From Lachnospiraceae bacterium (GTDB lineage Bacteria; Bacillota; Clostridia; Lachnospirales; Lachnospiraceae), in the NCBI GenBank assembly GCA_022792885.1, contig JAAWBX010000034.1, positions 1 to 64,000 of the forward strand: a stretch of 64,000 nt of DNA. Direction: 5' to 3'. A program made the position numbers and the translations under genes. The notes under the pieces are model-generated. The model ran no database searches. It worked only from the letters and a program-made list of their open reading frames with translations, and had not been told where the DNA came from. Positions 58,005 through 64,000 of the stretch are shown one piece after another (the first letter of the stretch is position 1; each line of letters starts with the position of its first letter).

Positions 58005-58787
58005 TTACATATATGTGCCCGTAAAAAGCCGGATCGCCCGGCGCTTCATCTCCTCGCCCGGAAGACTGTTCTCAAACGCAACCCGGCCTTCACTCGTCCT
58101 CTCCGAGCCAAGCCCCCGAAGCAGCACTCTTCGCCTAAGTTCCCGGGCCGTGCCCTCACCGCCGTCGAACAGAACCGTTCCGCCGCCCAGAACCTTTAAG
58201 ATCTCCTCACGGATAAAGGGATAATGCGTGCATCCCAGCACTACCGAATCGATCGGCTCCGATCGAAGCGGCAGAAACAGATCCGTCAGATATCCGTCCA
58301 ATTCCGGTCCGGTCAGAATCCCCTTCTCAATAAATTCCATCAGTCCCGGACAGGGCAGCGGCCGGATATCCGCCCGGTCTTCATACTTTGCCATCAAGAG
58401 ACGGAATTTCTCCCGACGCAGCGTCATCGGCGTCGCCATCACGACGACCCGGGAATTCTCCCGATACAAAACGGCCGGCTTCAAAGCCGGCTCAATCCCC
58501 ACGATCGGTATCTCGGGATATTCCTGCCTGAGACGGCGCACGGCCGCGCTCGTAGCCGTATTGCAGGCGATCACGACCGCTTTAACGCCCCGTTTTAACA
58601 GATAACGGAACGTATGAGAGGTCAGTTCCCATACCTCTTCCGACGTCTTCGTCCCGTAAGGGGCGTTTTTTGAATCACCGAAATAAATATAATCTTCATT
58701 CGGCATGATCTTTACCAGCTCTCTGAGTACGCTGATACCGCCCAGACCGGAATCAAATACGCCGATCGGCTTCTCCCTCTCTTCCAT
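58005..58787 (-). CDS. murI: Glutamate racemase
   Basis: The 260-aa enzyme makes D-glutamate for peptidoglycan. GVFDSGLGGISVLREL and the two catalytic cysteines in IACNTATSAAV and LGCTHYPFI are present, as is the YFGDSKNAPYG motif. GGGGGA precedes the ATG. It starts 4 bases after the DUF951 stop and probably belongs to one transcript with the Sir2 gene upstream. Confidence 0.97.
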   Translation of the reverse strand: MEEREKPIGVFDSGLGGISVLRELVKIMPNEDYIYFGDSKNAPYGTKTSEEVWELTSHTFRYLLKRGVKAVVIACNTATSAAVRRLRQEYPEIPIVGIEPALKPAVLYRENSRVVVMATPMTLRREKFRLLMAKYEDRADIRPLPCPGLMEFIEKGILTGPELDGYLTDLFLPLRSEPIDSVVLGCTHYPFIREEILKVLGGGTVLFDGGEGTARELRRRVLLRGLGSERTSEGRVAFENSLPGEEMKRRAIRLFTGTYM

Positions 58788-58791
58788 CGCC

Positions 58792-58977
58792 CTATTCCCC
58801 CGGTTTTCTCACACCCCGACAGTTTTTTTCCACCAGCTTGCGGGACACCATAATCTGATGTCCGCAGCCCAGACATTTTAAACGAAAATCCATACCGACC
58901 CGGAGAATCTCCCATTCATGGCTCCCGCAGGGATGCTGCTTTTTTAATTTGACGATCTCTCCCACCTCAAAATTCAC
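58792..58977 (-). CDS. DUF951 small zinc-binding-like protein
   Basis: I start at GTG 58977 (GAGGAG, 7-nt spacing), 61 aa beginning MNFEVGEIVKLKKQHPCG. The family has the pattern KKxHPCG, a GxDxxxKCxxCGH centre (here GMDFRLKCLGCGHQIMVSR) and three or four cysteines. It is short, cytosolic and of unknown role. It lies between the Sir2 gene and murI with almost no gaps. Confidence 0.9.
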   Translation of the reverse strand: MNFEVGEIVKLKKQHPCGSHEWEILRVGMDFRLKCLGCGHQIMVSRKLVEKNCRGVRKPGE

Positions 58978-58988
58978 GTTCCCTCTCC

Positions 58989-59708
58989 TCACAAAAATAT
59001 ACCCAGCGCTTCGCCGATGGGCTCCGTTATCACCAGATCCGCGACCGCATCCTTCGCCGTCGCCGATTTGTTGATCAGGACCAGCTTATGTCCCCGGTAA
59101 TAATCGATCAAACCGGCGGCCGGATATACCGTAAGGGAAGTTCCTCCTACGATCAGCATATCCGCCTGACGGATATGGGCAACGGATCTGCTCAAAACAT
59201 CATTATCCAGGCTTTCCTCATAAAGCACGACATCCGGCTTTACCACGCCTCCGCAATCCTCACAACAGGGCGTCCCCTTCGCCGCCATCACATAAGGAAG
59301 ATCATAAAACTTCCCGCAGCGACTGCAATAATTGCGCAGCACCGAGCCGTGAAGCTCCAGCACCTCCCTGCTGCCGGCCGCCTGATGCAAACCGTCAATA
59401 TTCTGCGTGATCACGGTCTTTAACTTCCCCTGCCGCTCCAGCTTCGCCAGCGCCCGGTGAGCCTTATTCGGTTTCGCGTTCGGAAACAGCATCTTATTCT
59501 GATAAAACCGGTAAAACTCCTCGGTCTGACGCACAAAAAACGTATGGCTGAGAATGGTTTCCGGAGGAAACTCATACTGTTGATGGTACAACCCGTCTAC
59601 GCTGCGAAAATCCGGAACCCCGCTCTCCGTCGATACGCCGGCGCCGCCAAAAAACACAATATGATCGCTTTCTTCCACCCATTGCCTCAAACGCTCTCTG
59701 CCGTCCAT
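58989..59708 (-). CDS. cobB: Sir2-family NAD-dependent protein deacylase
   Basis: The 239-aa sirtuin has the NAD-binding GAGVSTESGVPDFR, TQNIDGLHQAAG, the catalytic His in LELHGSVLRN, and two zinc CxxC pairs (CSRC, CEDC). It removes acetyl or acyl groups from lysines, releasing O-acyl-ADP-ribose. GGGAGGAGG precedes the ATG. The GNAT gene immediately upstream could form an acetylation/deacetylation pair with it, though that GNAT does not look like a protein acetylase. Confidence 0.95.
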   Translation of the reverse strand: MDGRERLRQWVEESDHIVFFGGAGVSTESGVPDFRSVDGLYHQQYEFPPETILSHTFFVRQTEEFYRFYQNKMLFPNAKPNKAHRALAKLERQGKLKTVITQNIDGLHQAAGSREVLELHGSVLRNYCSRCGKFYDLPYVMAAKGTPCCEDCGGVVKPDVVLYEESLDNDVLSRSVAHIRQADMLIVGGTSLTVYPAAGLIDYYRGHKLVLINKSATAKDAVADLVITEPIGEALGIFL

Positions 59709-59726
59709 GACAAAGCCTCCTCCCGC

Positions 59727-60779
59727 TTATACGCTCTCGTTTAAAAAAATCTTCGTCGGCCGTCTGATTCCCTGTCCCCAGGGCAGTTCCGTTATGCCAA
59801 ACATCCAGTCCGTCAGAAGTTCCGGCGTCACCTGCCGGAAACGCTCCTCCGGCTTCGCCTCCAAAGAGGCCGCCGACAAAACCTCCCCTTCGGTCAGCTC
59901 TTCCAGCATGGCTCCGGTCTTATCCACAATCAGCCGAAAATCCCCGGTATTTTCCACAAAAATCGGATCTTCCATGTGCAAAAGAATTTCCCGATGCTCC
60001 TCGGAGCAAAGAGGCCGGACAAAAGCTTCCATATCCAGCATCCGAAACATGATCTTCGGCCTCTCCCTGACGGGAAGCAGTCCAAGTTCCGCCGCGCAAT
60101 TTTCCGAATCCCGGCATACAAGTTCCCGAACTTCCGGCCGCTCTCCCGGCCAGACGGCGCAGTACCCCTCCGGAACTTCCCCGCTTCCCAGACGGATCAC
60201 CCGCCCGTCCTCGCTGGCCATCTCCCGGATCAACCGGCTCAGATATTCCGGATTCCGAACACAATATACATCGTACTTCTCTTTTAAAATTGCCTCCGAC
60301 ATCTCGGCCAGCAGAGAAAGCTCCGCTTCCGAAACGCTTTCCTGTCCACAAAATACGCCCTTCACGCCGGTTTGAATACTCTGTTCGTAAACCGTCCGAA
60401 AACCGAACGGCGCATAGATCGCCTCATCCGCCGGCATCAGGAACGTAAAAGGCTGCCCGTCCCGGCGCATCTCCCTCATTCCGTTCACCAGAAGTTCTCT
60501 CATATACCCCCGACGCCGGACATCCGCCCGGGTCGCGACCCCCACAATATAGCAGACCCGGGTCCGGTTTTCCAGATTCCCGATCTTCCCGTAACAGATC
60601 TCGAAAGGATTCCAGTGAATCATCGCCAGAAATTCTTCCTTCTCCTCCGCCACGGTGATCCGGTTATCCCGGCGTATTTCCGCATAGGCATCCAGAAAAC
60701 GCTCCGAATCCTCCGGGAAAACGGCCTCCCATAATTTCCTGGCTTTCTCTCTCTCCCGCCGTTCCAATTCTCTTATCAT
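59727..60779 (-). CDS. Eis-like GNAT acetyltransferase
   Basis: The 350-aa protein has an N-terminal GNAT fold with the acetyl-CoA loop VGVATRADVRRRGYMRELL, a second GNAT-like domain and a C-terminal sterol carrier-like domain. This three-part layout is that of Eis/DUF4111-like acetyltransferases. FTFLMPADEAIYAPFGFRTVYE is typical (read in parts). Its ATG overlaps the stop of the DUF2156 gene by ATGA. Substrate unknown; Eis relatives acetylate aminoglycosides or other amines. Confidence 0.88.
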   Translation of the reverse strand: MIRELERREREKARKLWEAVFPEDSERFLDAYAEIRRDNRITVAEEKEEFLAMIHWNPFEICYGKIGNLENRTRVCYIVGVATRADVRRRGYMRELLVNGMREMRRDGQPFTFLMPADEAIYAPFGFRTVYEQSIQTGVKGVFCGQESVSEAELSLLAEMSEAILKEKYDVYCVRNPEYLSRLIREMASEDGRVIRLGSGEVPEGYCAVWPGERPEVRELVCRDSENCAAELGLLPVRERPKIMFRMLDMEAFVRPLCSEEHREILLHMEDPIFVENTGDFRLIVDKTGAMLEELTEGEVLSAASLEAKPEERFRQVTPELLTDWMFGITELPWGQGIRRPTKIFLNESV

Positions 60780-61684
60780 CGCTCAAACACATTAAACTTT
60801 CTGGCCATCTCGATCGGATGATAGGATTCCTTCGCTTTACGCAGACCCGGCAGACCCATATCATCTTCCCGGTTAACCAATTTTGCTTCCGGAAACTCGT
60901 GAATCAAAAATTGCTGATTGATAAAAGGATACATCCCCCGGATATCCGGGTTCGCCTTTTCAATATGAATGATCGCCATCTCCATGGGATAATTGTAGCT
61001 GCCAACGGAAAACGCTTCCAGCTCGCCGTCCACAAAAATCCCTCCCATATGAGTATTCAGCTCCACACAATGATTCAGCACATCGTGCAGCCCCCGGACT
61101 TCCGCCATCAGATGATGCCCCACATCGTCCCCTTTGCCCTGCTCCCAGCGGTCCAGAAAACGCCAGACCAGCCGTTTATCTCCGCATCCTATGGGGCGAT
61201 ACTCATACCGTCCCTCATACTCCCGCAAAAATGCGTTAATATGATTCTTTTTCTTCCGGTAATCCTTCCCCTTCAAACTTCTCAGACTTTCCGCATCATA
61301 AATATAATCCGCGCTGTCCGCAGCCTCCTCGATCCGATATTCCTCCGGACTCAGGTTAAGGAGCGCCAGGGAAGCCTCATCCGTCTCGTACAGAGCCAGT
61401 TTCTGCCCCAGCACCTCATTACAATACCGTCGGATGTCCTCAAAATAAAACGGCAATTTCTCCGCCGTGCAAAGCGGCATCGCCATAAAATACGCTCCAT
61501 CGCTTTTCATCCGCCACTCCACGGCTTCCTCGTTCCGAATACAAAACTCCACATCATAATAATCCCGCCACAGATAACTGTCAAACAACGTGCTGTCGCA
61601 CACTTTCGTCGGTCTCAGGTCAAAAAATTTCGGCAGAAGACACACGTCTTCCGGTTCGATCTTCTTAAAATTCCACTCGTCCAT
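60776..61684 (-). CDS. DUF2156 (phosphatidylglycerol lysyltransferase C-terminal-like) protein
   Basis: The 302-aa soluble protein has two GNAT-like halves, with the centre GKDYRKKKNHINAFLREYEGRYEY and the C-terminal NPDIRGMYPFINQQFLIHEFPE, matching the DUF2156 family. The family resembles the tRNA-dependent aminoacyl-transferase domain of MprF, but this protein lacks the MprF membrane part. It is coupled to the Eis-like gene. GGAAAGGA precedes the ATG. Confidence 0.88.
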   Translation of the reverse strand: MDEWNFKKIEPEDVCLLPKFFDLRPTKVCDSTLFDSYLWRDYYDVEFCIRNEEAVEWRMKSDGAYFMAMPLCTAEKLPFYFEDIRRYCNEVLGQKLALYETDEASLALLNLSPEEYRIEEAADSADYIYDAESLRSLKGKDYRKKKNHINAFLREYEGRYEYRPIGCGDKRLVWRFLDRWEQGKGDDVGHHLMAEVRGLHDVLNHCVELNTHMGGIFVDGELEAFSVGSYNYPMEMAIIHIEKANPDIRGMYPFINQQFLIHEFPEAKLVNREDDMGLPGLRKAKESYHPIEMARKFNVFER

Positions 61685-61730
61685 AAAATCCTTTCCCGAT
61701 GCTTATTTTGTATGCTGGCGCGCTCCTGTT

Positions 61731-62195
61731 TCAGACATTCTCCCGTGTCCCGCGTCCGGTCGAGCCGAAACCGCCTTCCCCCCGGAGAGTATCCGACAGT
61801 TCTTCCGTCCAGACGAACTGAGCCGTCAAATAAGACGTAATGACCATCTGCGCAATCCGTTCTCCCGGCGCGACGCGCTGCACCTGCCCGGAATGGTTAT
61901 GCAAAGCCACCATCAATTCTCCCCGATAGTCCGAATCCACAACGCCGACCTTATTCGCCGGCGCCAGGCCGCAGCGGGAAGCCAGGCCGCTTCTGGCGTA
62001 CACCAGCCCCGCGTACCCTTCCGGAATCTCAATCGCCAGTCCGGTATGAATCATCACGGTCTCCCCGGGTTCGATCTCCTGTTCCCTATCCAATAACGCA
62101 TACAGATCCGCTCCGGCCGCATACTCCGAACCGTAAGTCGGAAGGAGCGCCGCCGGATGCAGCCTCTTAATTCGAACGGCTTCCTTGATTCTCAT
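61731..62195 (-). CDS. dut: dUTP diphosphatase
   Basis: The 154-aa trimeric-type dUTPase shows motifs GADLYALLD, YARSGLASRCGL, NKVGVVDSDYRGEL, GERIAQMVI and the C-terminal GEGGFGSTGRG in order. It hydrolyses dUTP to dUMP, preventing uracil in DNA and feeding dTMP synthesis. It follows nrdG by 9 bases, so deoxynucleotide supply genes are grouped (nrdD, nrdG, dut). Confidence 0.97.
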   Translation of the reverse strand: MRIKEAVRIKRLHPAALLPTYGSEYAAGADLYALLDREQEIEPGETVMIHTGLAIEIPEGYAGLVYARSGLASRCGLAPANKVGVVDSDYRGELMVALHNHSGQVQRVAPGERIAQMVITSYLTAQFVWTEELSDTLRGEGGFGSTGRGTRENV

Positions 62196-62204
62196 CTTCC
62201 AGTA

Positions 62205-62753
62205 TTAACTCCTTTTTTCTCTCTCATACCGATCCTCCCAAAGCCGGACCTCTCCGGCCTCAAGCGATGACGGGACGTCAATAATCCTCTGGTTCGCGGA
62301 ACCCCGAAAACGGATGTTCCTCAGATCCTTCTGCTCCTCCACAAATTCCCCGTCTACCAACACGTCGATTCGACGCAATATCTCCTCGGCCTCTCTGGTA
62401 TGCACCGGCGTCTGTCCCAGCAAATCCTCGTCCAGCCGATAACCGGAATAACACCAAATATTCTTGTTCGGATACCGCTCTCTTACTTTCTCAAGAAACG
62501 AAAGTACCGTCCGCTGGTTCTCGATTTCGAAAGGCTCCCCGCCCAGCAAAGACAGGCCGCCGATGTACTCCGGTTCCAGCGCCTTTAAAACCCGCTTCTC
62601 CACCTCTTCCGTAAAAGGTTCGCCGTAGGCAAAATCCCAGGTTTCCGAATTAAAACATCCTTTGCAATGATGCGTACAGCCGCTGACAAACAAAGATACC
62701 CGCACGCCCGGGCCGTTCGATATATCATGAGTTTTGATCGCCGCGTAATTCAT
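62205..62753 (-). CDS. nrdG: Anaerobic ribonucleotide reductase activating protein
   Basis: The 182-aa radical SAM enzyme has the CxxxCxxC cluster in SGCTHHCKGCFN and the SAM-binding GGEP in LSLLGGEPFE. It generates the glycyl radical on NrdD using SAM. AAAGG precedes the ATG. It lies 30 bases after nrdD on the same strand. Confidence 0.97.
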   Translation of the reverse strand: MNYAAIKTHDISNGPGVRVSLFVSGCTHHCKGCFNSETWDFAYGEPFTEEVEKRVLKALEPEYIGGLSLLGGEPFEIENQRTVLSFLEKVRERYPNKNIWCYSGYRLDEDLLGQTPVHTREAEEILRRIDVLVDGEFVEEQKDLRNIRFRGSANQRIIDVPSSLEAGEVRLWEDRYEREKRS

Positions 62754-62783
62754 AACCTTTCATCCATCCGTCCTTCCCCGTTA

Positions 62784-64000
62784 TCACAGATGAAGCACCC
62801 GCGCCTTGATCTCCTTTGTCTTTCCCACATTCCAGAAGTTCTCTCCCAGATAACCGCAGGTACGACGGGTCACGTTCATCTTATTGTGATCTTTGTTGTG
62901 ACAGTTCGGGCACTCCCATTCATTCTCATCGTTGATAATGATCTCCCCGTCATATCCGCACACATGACAATAATCACTCTTCGTATTAAACTCCGCGTAC
63001 TGAATATTATCGTAAATAAAGCGGACGACTTCCTCCATCGCCTCCAGATTCTGCTGCATATTCGGCACCTCTACATAGGAGATTGCGCCGCCGGAAGAAA
63101 TCTGCTGAAACTGGCTTTCAAACGTAAACTTGGAAAAAGCGTCAATTTTCTCGCGTACATCCACATGATAAGAATTGGTGTAGTAGCCCTTGTCCGTCAC
63201 ATCCTCCACCGTGCCGAAACGCTCCTTGTCGATCCGCGCAAAACGGTAGCACAAAGACTCCGCCGGCGTTCCGTACAGCCCGAAACCCAGACCGGTCTCC
63301 TCTTTCCACTCCTCGCACTTCCGGCGCATCCGCTTCATCACGCGCACCGCAAAATCTTCCCCTTCCGGCGTCGTGTGAGACACGCCTTTCACCAGCTTTG
63401 TCAGTTCATACAGGCCGATATACCCCAGAGAAATCGTCGAATACCCGTCCTTTAAATATTTATCGATCACTTCTCCCTTCGGAAGCCTGGCGATCGCGCC
63501 GTACTGCCAGTGTACCGGGCTCACGTCGGAACGGACGCCCAAAAGTGAATGGTGACGGCACATCAGCGCCTCGAAGCACAACTGCAGCCGTTCCTCAAAC
63601 AGCGGCCAGAATTTCTCCTCGCTCCCCTTCGACAAAATGCCGATCTGAGGCAGATTCAAACTCACCACGCCCTGATTAAACCGACCCTCAAACTTATAAT
63701 TCCCTTTCGCGTCCTTCCAGGGAGAAAGAAAACTCCTGCATCCCATCGGACTGAAGACATTCCCCTCATAATTCTCCCGCATCTTTTTCGCGGAAATATA
63801 ATCCGGATACAAACGCTTCGCCGAGCACTTCGCCGCGAGCCTGGTCAGGTAATCGAACCGCCCGCCCTTCAGGCAGTTGTGCTCGTCCAGCACATAAATC
63901 AGCTTCGGAAAAGCCGGCGTCACATATACGCCCTGTTCATTCTTAATGCCCTCCAGCCGCTGACGAAGCACTTCCTCAATAATCATGGCATTCTCTTCCA
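62784..64000 (-). CDS. nrdD: Anaerobic ribonucleoside-triphosphate reductase, C-terminal part (runs off right edge)
   Basis: The frame is open to base 64000 with no start, so only the last 405 or so residues are seen. Visible features are active-site regions (RFNQGVVSLNLPQIG, LGYIGLYELTKLV), the zinc site YCHVCGYDGE/WECPNCHNKD and the glycyl radical loop RRTCGYLGENFWN. It reduces ribonucleotides to deoxyribonucleotides without oxygen. The missing 5' part should contain the ATP cone and lie beyond the window. Confidence 0.96.
   Translation of the reverse strand, partial: EENAMIIEEVLRQRLEGIKNEQGVYVTPAFPKLIYVLDEHNCLKGGRFDYLTRLAAKCSAKRLYPDYISAKKMRENYEGNVFSPMGCRSFLSPWKDAKGNYKFEGRFNQGVVSLNLPQIGILSKGSEEKFWPLFEERLQLCFEALMCRHHSLLGVRSDVSPVHWQYGAIARLPKGEVIDKYLKDGYSTISLGYIGLYELTKLVKGVSHTTPEGEDFAVRVMKRMRRKCEEWKEETGLGFGLYGTPAESLCYRFARIDKERFGTVEDVTDKGYYTNSYHVDVREKIDAFSKFTFESQFQQISSGGAISYVEVPNMQQNLEAMEEVVRFIYDNIQYAEFNTKSDYCHVCGYDGEIIINDENEWECPNCHNKDHNKMNVTRRTCGYLGENFWNVGKTKEIKARVLHL

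Noticed and set aside
1-64000. CRISPR arrays, insertion sequences, integrases, rRNA
   Set aside because: No regularly spaced repeats, transposase or integrase motifs, or rRNA sequence were seen anywhere in the window.

Overview
The window looks like a chromosomal stretch of a strictly anaerobic Clostridia bacterium, most likely Lachnospiraceae. Pointers are LL-diaminopimelate aminotransferase, anaerobic class III ribonucleotide reductase (NrdD/NrdG), reverse rubrerythrin beside a PerR-type regulator, a clade-typical Tad pilus locus, a 4-hydroxybutyryl-CoA dehydratase-family enzyme, DUF951, YaaL/DUF2508, and strong AGGAGG ribosome binding sites. Base composition is intermediate. The family placement is inference from gene content; no rRNA lies in the window.

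Layout. 1-900: small leftward ORFs at the left edge, possibly the rim of a mobile element, then a long non-coding stretch ending in a sigma-A promoter. 0.9-6.8 kb: a zinc-ribbon/membrane protein with three Ltp-type repeats, then a two-component system plus ABC-2 exporter. Its response regulator is split by a +2 shift in an (AT)4 tract. 6.8-18 kb: tRNA-Ala(GGC) and housekeeping or metabolic genes (pgi, mtnN, a TSCPD protein, murG, an amylosucrase-like GH13, dapL, HIT, an orphan GHKL kinase, rhomboid). 18.2-27.2 kb: a leftward Tad/Flp pilus operon (CpaE-like, CpaF, TadB, TadC, Flp pilin, DUF5702, TadE-type pseudopilins, prepilin peptidase, DUF6382) driven from 27.3 kb. 27.4-32.5 kb: yaaL, glgB, a lipoprotein trigger-factor/FKBP foldase and two uncharacterised genes. 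32.7-38.1 kb: a MacAB-like exporter with two adaptor subunits, one carrying a Pro/Thr/Asp/Glu-rich insert. 38.1-41 kb: DUF421, a NifU-like protein and the AbfD-family dehydratase.

41-46.4 kb: an FtsX-type ABC exporter preceded by a LytTR-type sensor/regulator pair. Between them lies a 19-bp direct repeat with 21-bp period just upstream of the exporter promoter, a convincing candidate operator. 46.6-51 kb: two tandem secreted paralogs, an anti-sigma-like DUF4367 protein, an ECF sigma factor and PepP. 51-55 kb: a 1089-aa FtsX permease and its ATPase. 55.2-56.3 kb: perR with a candidate operator, and reverse rubrerythrin. 57.2-64 kb: hemolysin III-like protein, murI, DUF951, a Sir2 deacylase, GNAT, DUF2156, dut, nrdG and the 3' part of nrdD, which runs off the right edge.

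The dominant theme is envelope and export: three ABC exporter loci with dedicated or nearby regulators, a pilus, secreted repeats and an extracellular foldase. I found no CRISPR array, transposase, integrase or rRNA. Start codons were chosen by ribosome-binding-site position, so several differ from the longest open frame.
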